Source: Pirellulales bacterium (lineage in GTDB: Bacteria; Planctomycetota; Planctomycetia; Pirellulales; JACPPG01). From it: a stretch of 64,000 nt of DNA. Positions within the stretch are counted from its first letter, which is position 1; each line of letters opens with the position of its first letter. Position numbers and translations under genes: made by a program. Where the stretch lies: contig DASYDW010000064.1 in the NCBI GenBank assembly GCA_036499395.1, positions 1 through 64,000 on the forward strand, read 5' to 3'. Positions 1-7,100 of the stretch are shown here, in pieces. The notes beneath the pieces were generated by a model. It had not been told where the DNA came from, searched no databases, and worked only from the letters and a program-made list of their open reading frames with translations.

Positions 1-156
1 CCACAGCGCGTCGGGGATGTGGTGAAACTTTGACGTCGATTGATCGCCCACAGGCACCTCCGTGCAAATCGAGAATGGTCTCCTCAACCTGCACTACGGA
101 TGCTTGCAGCCAAACGGTTCGGTACTCGGATAGGCTCTTAAGGGGACATTGATTCG
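1..156. other. No gene recognised at left edge
   Basis: All three forward frames hit stops within short distances, and the longest open stretch ending at 133 is only about 29 codons. It could be the tail of a broken gene, but nothing recognisable is visible. The end of the stretch supplies the AGGGG ribosome-binding site of the next gene. Confidence 0.4.
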
Positions 157-420
157 GTGAAGCCTGTAGCTTGGACTGTCTACATATTGGAATGCGCAGA
201 CCAAACCCTATACACCGGGATTACGACCGACTTGGAAAGCCGACTTGGTAAACACGCCAAGGGTACAGGCGCGAAATACACCAGGGGACGTGAGCCGTTC
301 AAGGTCGTCGATAGCGAGGAACATCGCATGAAGGGGCGTGCCCTGAAACGGGAAGCCGAGATTAAATCGCTGGATAGTGCGGGCAAGCTGAAATTGGCTG
401 CGGCTTGGACGCCCTCGTGA
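157..420 (+). CDS. GIY-YIG nuclease-family protein (UPF0213/YhbQ-like)
   Basis: An 87-residue single-domain GIY-YIG protein. The N-terminal half carries the family signature as [16 protein letters not shown] followed by the alpha-helical segment with an Arg ([15 protein letters not shown]), and the length is typical of stand-alone members. Family knowledge: these are small putative structure-specific nucleases linked to DNA repair, with poorly defined substrates. The start is a GTG at 157 with AGGGG about 11 bases upstream. It is a single gene with a 413-base gap downstream, so it is probably not in an operon. Identity is secure at family level; the cellular role is not. Confidence 0.9.
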   Translation: MKPVAWTVYILECADQTLYTGITTDLESRLGKHAKGTGAKYTRGREPFKVVDSEEHRMKGRALKREAEIKSLDSAGKLKLAAAWTPS

Positions 421-833
421 ATGGATGGGGCGCAAATGACGTATTAAGTGGCGGTACCGTCTTCTTGTTTCTTGCCAGGCGATGGCATTGGAACCGGGGC
501 GAAGAATTTCAGCGCGAGGAGCACCTAAGGCTCGCCATGGACTGGACATTGTCCCGGCGGATACATATGTCAAAGCGATGCGAATATCGGCAAGTCGTAT
601 TGGCATAAGTGGTTATGGATTTGTGCTTCGGGGTGGCCGAAATTAAGTGTTTGCGATCGTCCAAGCTCTGCGAATGATTCTGCATTCGCGGAGAAACCAG
701 CGAGAAAATAGGAGTCGCCGTGGCGACCTAAGCCTGCATCACTATCTGTCTACGTAGGTTTTGAAACCGGCTCTAGAGTGCTACTATCTGATTTATAAGT
801 TGTCATTTAAGAATCTAATGAGAGGGCAGTCTC
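421..833. other. Intergenic stretch without recognised gene
   Basis: 413 bases between the GIY-YIG gene and the repeat-bearing PEP-CTERM gene. Overlapping short open frames here lack ribosome-binding sites and protein-like composition. I saw no sigma-54 element, tRNA or strong hairpin. The last 10 bases contain AGAGGG, the likely ribosome-binding site of the gene at 834. Confidence 0.4.
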
Positions 834-2000
834 ATGATCCGATCGAAGAGGGCACTGCTGCAGCATTGTTCTTGCTGCGTATTCATTCTTTCTGCTGCGA
901 GTTTCTCGTTCGCAGACGACTTTCAGGTATTGCATACCTTCAGCACCAGCGACGGATACATGCCGTACGCAGCTGTCGCGGTGAGCACGACGGGGATCTA
1001 TGGAACCACGCCGTTCGGCGGAGCCGGCGACGAGGGGACAATCTTTTCCATGAATCGCGACGGCTCAAACTATCAAGTGCTACGCGCGCCAGGGCCTGGT
1101 GATACCGGCGGAAATGCGGCGATCACGCTCGCGGGGTCAGAGCTCTACGGCGTAAGCGGCAACGCGATCTTCGAAATGAATACAGACGGGTCAAACTACC
1201 GCGTCCTTCATGACTTCGGAGGAACCGTCGGCGGTAGTAACGCTGCCATGACCCAAGTCGGATCGACGCTCTACGGAATCGCCCCAGGCGGCGGCTCGAT
1301 CTTCGCTATCAATCTCGACGGCTCGAACTATCACGTCTTGGCTTCTCTCGGCTCCGCCGTGGGCACCAGTGCGCACTCGCAACTGACCGTTGTGGGCTCG
1401 GCCCTTTTCGGCACCACGGAATCGGGGGGGCTCAACGGCAATGGCACGGTCTTCTCCCTGAATCTCGACGGATCGAACCTGCACGCCCTGCACGCTCTGC
1501 CGAGTGGCCCCAGCAACTATCCCAATGGCAGCCTTGCGCTGGATGGCACACGTCTCTATGGCACCACGTTCATCGGTGGGCCCAATAATCAGGGTAGCAT
1601 CTATTCTTTGAATCTCGATGGGTCGGGTTTCCAGGTGGACCACTATTTTGCCAACGGCGAAGGAAACAATCCTGCGGCAGGTTTGACGCTGGTGAATCAT
1701 TTGCTTTATGGGGCGACCAATCTGGGCGGCGCACTTGGCGAGGGAGCGATCTTTTCGTTCGATCCGACCACGTCAACATATAAAACAGTTCATGATCTAA
1801 CGAACTTCGCGGCTATCAATGCGAGCACACCGCTAACTCTGTCGGGAGAGACGCTCTATGGCGGCACTAACGGCGTGAGCTCTCTGGGGATGGGGGCAAT
1901 CTTCGCCTATAAGGTGCCTGAGCCGTCGACGTGGTCCCTGGCTGCATTTGCCACGTTTGCTTTCTCGACATTGCTCAGATATCGCCGTCGATCTTCTTAA
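834..2000 (+). CDS. PEP-CTERM anchored repeat protein (TIGR03803-type repeats)
   Basis: A 388-residue secreted protein. Residues 1-27 form a signal peptide with a Ser/Cys-rich hydrophobic core. The body has about seven degenerate repeats of roughly 45-50 residues, each containing an IFxxNxDGSNYxVLH-like segment followed by a glycine-rich LYGTT segment. This resembles the repeat described for Gloeobacter and Verrucomicrobia (TIGR03803). The C-terminus is a PEP-CTERM sorting signal: VPEPSTW, a hydrophobic helix, then an RYRRRSS basic tail. Family knowledge: PEP-CTERM signals are processed by exosortase and anchor proteins for export into exopolysaccharide or the cell surface. The start at 834 has AGAGGG eight bases upstream. 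The function of the repeats is unknown. Confidence 0.85.
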   Translation: MIRSKRALLQHCSCCVFILSAASFSFADDFQVLHTFSTSDGYMPYAAVAVSTTGIYGTTPFGGAGDEGTIFSMNRDGSNYQVLRAPGPGDTGGNAAITLAGSELYGVSGNAIFEMNTDGSNYRVLHDFGGTVGGSNAAMTQVGSTLYGIAPGGGSIFAINLDGSNYHVLASLGSAVGTSAHSQLTVVGSALFGTTESGGLNGNGTVFSLNLDGSNLHALHALPSGPSNYPNGSLALDGTRLYGTTFIGGPNNQGSIYSLNLDGSGFQVDHYFANGEGNNPAAGLTLVNHLLYGATNLGGALGEGAIFSFDPTTSTYKTVHDLTNFAAINASTPLTLSGETLYGGTNGVSSLGMGAIFAYKVPEPSTWSLAAFATFAFSTLLRYRRRSS

Positions 2001-2158
2001 AGCGTGGTCGTCGTGCGATACTTGAATACGCACCGAGCGCATAAAAAACGGCCAAGCCAAGCGGACTGCTCCGACGCGTCTTAAGTATTTCTACTTGCAA
2101 CGTATCAGGCGTCGAGCGCTGGCTTAGCCGTATCGTTTTCCTTGTAGTGGAAAAGCGT

Positions 2159-2284
2159 TTAGCGGCCGAGCAGCTTCGCAGCGATGAAGATCAGGACCGC
2201 TCCGCCCAAGCCACCGCCTGCCAGCAAGTACACGAGCGAATAACCGGCGGCGCCCACGATAACCAGACTGCTAATCGGTTCCAT
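2159..2284 (-). CDS. 41-residue small membrane protein
   Basis: A small open frame of 42 codons encoding a protein starting MEPISSLVIVGAAGYSLVYL. It continues with a glycine hinge (LAGGGLGGAV) and a second hydrophobic helix ending KLLGR. It looks like a two-helix hairpin or single amphipathic membrane peptide. A good Shine-Dalgarno (GGGAGAG) lies about 7 bases before the ATG. A -24/-12 promoter matching the consensus completely lies about 96 bases upstream on the same strand, which is the strongest support that this is a real gene. I do not recognise a named family. Its glycine-zipper character is like small stress-induced membrane peptides. Confidence 0.7.
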   Translation of the reverse strand: MEPISSLVIVGAAGYSLVYLLAGGGLGGAVLIFIAAKLLGR

Positions 2285-2379
2285 TTCTATCTCTCCCAGC
2301 AAAAGACCTTTTGTTTTCTGTGCAGCGATTCGACAATCGCTTCGCGTTCAGTTCGTCGAACGCTTTACGACAGACTTAA

Positions 2380-2395
2380 TGCAAGTGACGTGCCA
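2380..2395 (-). promoter_or_regulatory. Sigma-54 (-24/-12) promoter, consensus match
   Basis: On the minus strand the sequence is TGGCACGTCACTTGCA. The GG and GC dinucleotides are exactly 10 bases apart and both elements (TGGCACG and TTGCA) match the RpoN consensus fully. It faces the 41-residue membrane protein, whose ATG is about 96 bases downstream. Confidence 0.85.
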
Positions 2396-2509
2396 GAAGT
2401 GCAAAAGCCCGAAATAACAGGAGTTTTCGCAGCATTTTCTCGTATGTCGCACGCCGTCAGGTCATAGTGGCCGGACCGCGACCGGCATGCCGACCGTGGG
2501 ACAATTGCT

Positions 2510-4690
2510 CTACTTGATCGCGACGATTTCGAGGTCGCCATCTTTGCGCGTCACACTGATGCCGACGTCGTGCGCGTACCGATCGAGCACCAGGTCGGCC
2601 ACGGCATCACCGACGTGCAAATCCTTGATAGTCATGCATGTCAGCGAATCGGGGAGGACGGGCCTTGTGAAGCGAATTTGCCGCCGCGGCGCGTCGATTG
2701 ACAGTCCTAGGCAGGACTGCAGCATGAAAAACACCGCCCCCGCAGCCCACGATTGCGGAGAGCAAGCAACGGGGTAGAGCGTGGGGCCTTCGCCACGGCG
2801 GCGTGGGAATCCACAGAACAATTCCGGCGTACGACGCAACTCGAAAAACGTACTGGCGTCGAATAGTCCGCGCATCACATGCAACGCGCATTCCTGCAAG
2901 CCATAGCGGGCAAAACCGTGCGCGATGAGCGCGTTGTCGTGCGGCCAGATCGAGCCGTCGTGATAGGCCATCGGGTTGTAGCGCTTCTCGACGGTACTAA
3001 CCGTGCGAATTCCCCATCCGGAATAAGAGGTGTCGTCAAGCAGAGTCTGGGCCACTAACGGTGCTCGCTCGGGCAGCGCAATGCCGGAGAAGAGCGCGTG
3101 GCCCGCATTCGAGGCCCGCACCCGGCATGGCCTCTTGTCCACGTCAAGTGCCAACGCGTAGGTGCGCAATTCCTCGCACCAGAAGGCTTGATCGAAGCCG
3201 GCTCGCAATTTTTCGGCTTTGTCACGCAGTTGCTTGGCGCGCACGCAATCTCCGAGCGCAGCCGCCAGGTTTGCCGCGGCGCGCCAGGCCGCATAGACAT
3301 AGCCTTGCACTTCGACCAGGGCCAGCGGAGCCACGGCCAACGCGCCGTCGGCGTGGAAGACGGCATCGAACGAATCTTTCCAGCCTTGCGATACCAGACC
3401 GTGTTTCGACTGTCGTGCGTACTCGATAAACCCGTCACCGTCCTGATCGCCGTACTCTTCGATCCAGGCGATGGCGCGATCGACATGCGGCCAAAGCCGG
3501 GCGACGAATTCCCGATCGGCCGTGCGATCGTAGTAAGCGCCGGCCAATACGACGAACAGCGGCGTGGCATCGACGCTGCCGTAATACTTGCCGAAAGGGA
3601 TTTCGCCGAGCGCCGCCATCTCACCGCGTCGCGTTTCGTGCAGAATTTTTCCTGGTTCGGCGTCCTGTTCCGGAATGACTTCACTGGCCTGATGCTGTGC
3701 CAGGTAGGTGAGCACAGCTCGCGCCATGTCCGGATTGATCCACAGGTATTCCAGCGCCGTGATGATGCCATCGCGGCCAAACACCGTGCTGAACCAAGGC
3801 ACGCCGGCGTACGGATAAGGTCCGGCATCCGTTTCCGTACACATCATGTGCAGGTCGGACGCCGAGCGGCTGAGCCAGCCGTTGTAGAGAGGGTTATTCG
3901 TCCACAGAACGGCGTCCCCGCGGCGAGCGTCGGCACTCGAACGTTGTGATTTCTTCAGCGCCTGATCGTAGTCGGCCGTACATCCAACCTCGGCCACGCG
4001 AGAATCTTCGGCAACGCGGCATTCGACCGTGATGAAATAGGTTCGCTCCTCGGCGGCATCCAGACGCACGTCGTACCAGGCGGCCGACGCATTTAACCGG
4101 TCGGGTGCCGGCGAAAATTCGATATTCGTCCGACGCATGACGTTATCCAATCCTTGATACGCCAACATCAGTCGGCCCGGTTCGATCGCCGGCTCGAAAC
4201 GTTTTCCGCGACTGTCGCGCTTGGTGCCGCGGACCTCGAAGATGTCGACGAAATCGGCGTCGATCGATAATCGCAACGAAAGTTGCACCTCGTGTTGCGC
4301 ATAATTCCGCACGTTCACTTTCATGAAACAGGCGCCCTGCCATAGAAAGCAAGACCGCAAGATGTGAACCGTTTCGCGTCCCAGTAGGACATGCTCACCG
4401 GACGTCAGGTCCGGATTCGTCAAGTCGACCGTCAACAGGGAGTTATCTTCGACGACGGTCGAACTGAGGAATAGTGGCTGGCGGCCGTTCAACGTCAGCT
4501 TGCAGCAATTCAGGAAGCGCGTTCCCTCGAAATAAAGTCCTTCCTCGCCCAGTCCCAGCGGCTGAATGTCGCCGTACTGGTCGAACACGCCGAACATGTC
4601 GTTGTTCTTGAGAACTCTGACGTGGTCGTTAGTGCGAGAAGACGTCGCGAGAATATAAAACTGATCATTGACTTCAATGACCTCGTCCAT
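2510..4690 (-). CDS. Glycogen debranching enzyme (amylo-alpha-1,6-glucosidase family)
   Basis: A 726-residue cytoplasmic enzyme with two regions. Residues 1 to about 230 are the bacterial debranching-enzyme N-terminal domain (EGLYFEGTRFLNCCKLTLNG). About 280-710 form the (alpha/alpha)6 amylo-1,6-glucosidase catalytic barrel. Family landmarks there are GVPWFSTVFGRDGIITALEY, YHDGSIWPHDNALIAHG and SPQSWAAGA. Predicted role: hydrolysis of alpha-1,6 branches of glycogen-like polymer, supplying linear maltodextrins that TreY/TreZ (encoded nearby) could convert to trehalose. I chose the ATG at 4690 because GGAGG lies 5 bases upstream; an in-frame ATG at 4729 lacks one. It overlaps the end of the GT4 gene by 17 bases, indicating translational coupling. 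The exact oligosaccharide preference cannot be read from sequence. Confidence 0.9.
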   Translation of the reverse strand: MDEVIEVNDQFYILATSSRTNDHVRVLKNNDMFGVFDQYGDIQPLGLGEEGLYFEGTRFLNCCKLTLNGRQPLFLSSTVVEDNSLLTVDLTNPDLTSGEHVLLGRETVHILRSCFLWQGACFMKVNVRNYAQHEVQLSLRLSIDADFVDIFEVRGTKRDSRGKRFEPAIEPGRLMLAYQGLDNVMRRTNIEFSPAPDRLNASAAWYDVRLDAAEERTYFITVECRVAEDSRVAEVGCTADYDQALKKSQRSSADARRGDAVLWTNNPLYNGWLSRSASDLHMMCTETDAGPYPYAGVPWFSTVFGRDGIITALEYLWINPDMARAVLTYLAQHQASEVIPEQDAEPGKILHETRRGEMAALGEIPFGKYYGSVDATPLFVVLAGAYYDRTADREFVARLWPHVDRAIAWIEEYGDQDGDGFIEYARQSKHGLVSQGWKDSFDAVFHADGALAVAPLALVEVQGYVYAAWRAAANLAAALGDCVRAKQLRDKAEKLRAGFDQAFWCEELRTYALALDVDKRPCRVRASNAGHALFSGIALPERAPLVAQTLLDDTSYSGWGIRTVSTVEKRYNPMAYHDGSIWPHDNALIAHGFARYGLQECALHVMRGLFDASTFFELRRTPELFCGFPRRRGEGPTLYPVACSPQSWAAGAVFFMLQSCLGLSIDAPRRQIRFTRPVLPDSLTCMTIKDLHVGDAVADLVLDRYAHDVGISVTRKDGDLEIVAIK

Positions 4691-5723
4691 GCGTGCCTCC
4701 ACGGCTTGGCAACTGCGAGAATAATTCAACGTATTGCCGTGCGGCGCGTTCGATCGTGAAGCGCTCTTCGAATTTTTCGCGACAGCGCTGTCGGTCCCAC
4801 TTCAGCAGGTTGCCCAGGCATTGGACTGCCTGATCGACACTGTCACAGATGCATCCGGTGACGCCTTCGTCAATCACTTCGGGCACCGCGCCGTGACGAA
4901 AGGCCACGACCGGCGTGCCGCAGGCCATGGCTTCGATCATTACCAGCCCGAACGGTTCGGGCCAATCGATTGGGAACACCAAGGCGCGTGCGCGGCCGAG
5001 AAACTCGTTCTTTTGCGATTCATTGATCTCACCGACGAACTCTACATGAGCCTGCCCCAACAACGGTTCGATCTCGGTCTCGTAATACTTGCGATCTGCG
5101 TCGTCGACTTTCGCCGCGATCTTGAGTGGCATGCCGACTCGCTTGGCAATCTCGATCGCCCGATCCGCGCGTTTCTCGGGCGAAATGCGCCCCAGGAACG
5201 CCAAGTAGTCGTCGGGCTGGCGATGAAAGGTGAGCAAGTCCGGTGGCAAGCCGTGGTGGATCGTCGCCTGCCAGTTCGCCATCGGTAGCGGCGTTCTTTG
5301 ATTGTCTGAAATCGAGACAACGGGCATGTCACGGAACTCGTTGTAAAGTGGGACCAGGTCCGGCAAGTCCAGCCGACCGTGTAAGGTGGTCACCTGCGGG
5401 ATGTGCATGCGCCGTGAAACGGGATAATGCAAGTAATCGATGTGGTAATGCACGACGTCGAAATCCGCGGCGCATTTTGAAACCTTCTCGACGAGCAGAA
5501 TGTGGTGCGCCAGCGGATCGATGCATTTCTCGTCGAGGCGCAGAGAATGCGGCGCCATCGGCACTAGTCGCGCCGCTGTCTCGGAATCGCCACTGGCGAA
5601 AAGCGTGACGTCGTGTCCTTGCCGAACAAGCTCTTCGGTCAGAAACGACACGATTCGCTCGGTACCGCCATATAACTTCGGCGGGACGCTTTCATACAAC
5701 GGGGCGACTTCGGCAATCTTCAT
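4674..5723 (-). CDS. Glycosyltransferase family 4
   Basis: A 349-residue GT-B fold glycosyltransferase. The N-terminal domain opens MKIAEVAPLYESVPPKLYGG with the KxYGGTER loop typical of GT4 enzymes. The C-terminal domain has the nucleotide-sugar site: FLGRISPEKRADRAIEIAK, then PEPFGLVMIEAMACGTPVVA, the E-x7-E motif. Genes of this type beside debranching enzymes are common; the donor and acceptor cannot be deduced. It could act in glycogen, glucosylglycerate or cell-envelope glycan synthesis. It overlaps the downstream debranching enzyme and is preceded closely by small stress-type genes on the same strand, so the block from 6403 down to 2510 may be one transcript. Confidence 0.85.
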   Translation of the reverse strand: MKIAEVAPLYESVPPKLYGGTERIVSFLTEELVRQGHDVTLFASGDSETAARLVPMAPHSLRLDEKCIDPLAHHILLVEKVSKCAADFDVVHYHIDYLHYPVSRRMHIPQVTTLHGRLDLPDLVPLYNEFRDMPVVSISDNQRTPLPMANWQATIHHGLPPDLLTFHRQPDDYLAFLGRISPEKRADRAIEIAKRVGMPLKIAAKVDDADRKYYETEIEPLLGQAHVEFVGEINESQKNEFLGRARALVFPIDWPEPFGLVMIEAMACGTPVVAFRHGAVPEVIDEGVTGCICDSVDQAVQCLGNLLKWDRQRCREKFEERFTIERAARQYVELFSQLPSRGGTHGRGH

Positions 5724-5752
5724 GGGACAGTGTCCGACTGCGAATCACGGGG

Positions 5753-5902
5753 CTAGTGCTGCTTGAAGTACTGAACTTCCCGCTCATGTTTCTCCGCACC
5801 TGCGCGCGTTTCGAAGGTTCCCAGATTACGACGCTTACCGGTTTTGGGATTTTTCTTTCGGGAGTAGAGTCGGTATGAGCCATCCGACAACTTGCGGATC
5901 AT
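5753..5902 (-). CDS. 49-residue basic conserved small protein
   Basis: A 50-codon gene encoding a highly basic protein. It starts MIRKLSDGSYRLYSRKKNPK, continues TGKRRNLGTFETRAGAEKHE and ends YFKQH. The pattern (Asp-Gly-x-Tyr-Arg-Leu-Tyr-Ser-Arg-Lys-Lys then Lys-x-Gly-Lys-Arg-Arg-x-Leu-Gly-x-Phe) resembles the short arm-type or AP2-like DNA-binding fold near integrase N-termini. It also recalls uncharacterised small proteins seen in diverse bacteria. The ATG is preceded by GGAGGT at 5-base spacing. It lies 29 bases upstream of the GT4 gene, same strand, so probably co-transcribed. A nucleic-acid-binding role is an inference from composition only. Confidence 0.75.
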   Translation of the reverse strand: MIRKLSDGSYRLYSRKKNPKTGKRRNLGTFETRAGAEKHEREVQYFKQH

Positions 5903-5962
5903 CGGTACCTCCACGCGATTAAAGAAGACGGCCCCCCGTGTGGGTTCAAGCGACCGTAAATC

Positions 5963-6145
5963 TTACGGATTCGGAGCAGCAGGCGGGTTTTTGCCGCTCG
6001 TTTCGACAGTTGTTTCCGTCGTTGTCGTCGTCGAACCCTCGGGCGACGTGACGGTCGTCGACTTCTTCACCGAACTTTCCTTGTGACATCCCGCGACACT
6101 GACCCCAAGAATCAACATGGCGATCAGAAGTCTTATCGATTTCAT
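5963..6145 (-). CDS. Small lipoprotein, Ser/Thr-rich
   Basis: A 60-residue lipoprotein. A signal peptide MKSIRLLIAMLILGVSVAGC ends in a lipobox (VAGC), so the mature protein starts at Cys20. The remainder is low-complexity: Lys/Ser, then a run of Thr with Glu, then Pro-rich. It looks like a short envelope tether with no enzymatic domain. I placed the start at 6145, where AGAGGA precedes the ATG by about 9 bases; an in-frame ATG seven codons earlier is less likely. It lies between DUF3309 and the 49-residue gene on the same strand. No function can be assigned. Confidence 0.7.
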   Translation of the reverse strand: MKSIRLLIAMLILGVSVAGCHKESSVKKSTTVTSPEGSTTTTTETTVETSGKNPPAAPNP

Positions 6146-6238
6146 GGCTCTAATCCTCTTATTCAAAAGCGAAAACGTTTAGCGGTGTTTCTATAACGGT
6201 CGGTGCATCGCGACGAACGCCCGCAAGGGCTTCAACAT

Positions 6239-6403
6239 TCAGAATCTCCATGGGATGGCGCCGAAAATCGCCAACAGCAAAACGATGGCCACCACCAAAC
6301 CGATTCCACCTGAGGGGTAATAACCCCAACCGTTATTGTATGGCCACGCCGGCACAGCCCCGATCAATAGCAGGATCAAAACCAACAGCAATAGAGTTGC
6401 CAT
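6239..6403 (-). CDS. DUF3309-family small membrane protein
   Basis: A 54-residue protein with two hydrophobic helices separated by a polar hinge, P-A-W-P-Y-N-N-G-W-G-Y-Y-P-S-G-G. This aromatic-rich hinge between two leucine/isoleucine helices is the hallmark of DUF3309 proteins, which are about 50-55 residues long. Family knowledge: widespread, uncharacterised, frequently near stress-response small proteins. The ATG has GAGG about 8 bases upstream. A plausible -24/-12 promoter sits at 6510-6525, about 107 bases upstream. It may head a transcript running through the lipoprotein, the 49-residue protein, GT4 and the debranching enzyme. Confidence 0.85.
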   Translation of the reverse strand: MATLLLLVLILLLIGAVPAWPYNNGWGYYPSGGIGLVVAIVLLLAIFGAIPWRF

Positions 6404-6509
6404 GACATGCCTCGCTGAAGTTAGCCGCGTCCGAGCAGCGAATCACCTTTAGTCGCTTCCGGGCCCGAACGTCGGGAAACCCGCTGGAGCGCTCTCGCTC
6501 GCTTAAAGT

Positions 6510-6525
6510 TGCATTTTGCGTACCG
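6510..6525 (-). promoter_or_regulatory. Sigma-54 promoter candidate for DUF3309 block
   Basis: Minus-strand sequence CGGTACGCAAAATGCA: GG-N10-GC spacing is exact, GG, ACG and TGCA match, and two positions of the -24 element and one of -12 deviate. It is a weaker match than most others here, but lies 107 bases before the DUF3309 ATG, like its counterparts. Confidence 0.5.
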
Positions 6526-6654
6526 AACGGTCGCAGGCTTGCAAGCCAACTCGTTTGTTAGGCGTCTTTACACTATGCCCTCGCTGCCTGGCGGTTCACG
6601 AGTCACACAAGTCAGCAGACATTCTCTAGCCGCCACGCATGAAGAAGGGTGCGC

Positions 6655-6720
6655 AAAGAAAGAGTCGCGCCCTTTACGGCATGCCGAGGTAGAGCCGGCA
6701 CACCTCAAGGACGCGACTCT
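6655..6720 (-). terminator. Long branched hairpin, probable terminator of the 6784-7017 gene
   Basis: A 9-base perfect inverted repeat, AGAGTCGCG at 6661-6669 and CGCGACTCT at 6712-6720, encloses a second GAGGT/ACCTC stem around a GCCGGC core. On the minus strand the outer stem runs into CTTTCTTTG. It sits about 65 bases downstream of the Gly/Tyr-rich gene stop. The 42-base loop is longer than in ordinary intrinsic terminators. Confidence 0.4.
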
Positions 6721-6783
6721 GGTCGCGCAAGCGAATTTTTAAGAGGCCACTTATAGAAGCCTATCCGTTCAAAGCCGACCCAC

Positions 6784-7017
6784 TCACCAGTAATAACCGT
6801 ATGGTCGAGCGGCACGATAGGGACCATTGCCGTAACCATACCCATAACCGGGGCCGTAAAAGCCGCGTCCGTAAGGCCGATAGTACGCTCGAGCGTAATA
6901 CGGGCGCCCATAACCGCGGCCATAGCCCCAGCGCGCCTGGGCCTGATTCGGTTCGCAGGCCAAACCCACGACAAATGCCGCAACGACGGCAAGTGCTAAT
7001 AGACTTTTCCGAAACAT
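6784..7017 (-). CDS. Secreted Gly/Tyr/Arg-rich small protein
   Basis: A 77-residue protein. It has a clear signal peptide (MFRKSLLALAVVAAFVVGLA) and a mature part of GYGRGYGRPYY-type repeats rich in Gly, Tyr, Arg and Pro. Such low-complexity secreted proteins are common in planctomycetes and may be structural or polymer-binding; no catalytic domain is present. The ATG at 7017 has GGGAGG at 6-base spacing; a longer in-frame start at 7098 is rejected because it would place non-signal sequence first. A sigma-54 promoter match lies at 7082-7097, about 65-80 bases upstream, in the 83-base gap behind the NtrC-type gene, so it is probably transcribed on its own. Confidence 0.75.
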   Translation of the reverse strand: MFRKSLLALAVVAAFVVGLACEPNQAQARWGYGRGYGRPYYARAYYRPYGRGFYGPGYGYGYGNGPYRAARPYGYYW

Positions 7018-7081
7018 GATTAACCTCCCAGTGGAATCTCGTTGTTCCGCTAGTCCTACGATGCCATTCTTTAGGATGACA

Positions 7082-7097
7082 TGCACGTCGCATGCCA
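7082..7097 (-). promoter_or_regulatory. Sigma-54 promoter candidate for Gly/Tyr-rich gene
   Basis: Minus-strand TGGCATGCGACGTGCA. TGGCA and TGCA match consensus with exact GG-N10-GC spacing; the -12 box reads GTGC rather than TTGC, as in the DUF1328 promoter at 18013. The gene's ATG is 65 bases downstream. Confidence 0.7.
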
Positions 7098-7100
7098 ATT

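Noticed and set aside
761-1102. 113-codon plus-strand frame overlapping the start of the PEP-CTERM repeat gene
   Set aside because: Arg/Ser-rich out-of-frame translation of a gene with clear signal peptide and repeats.
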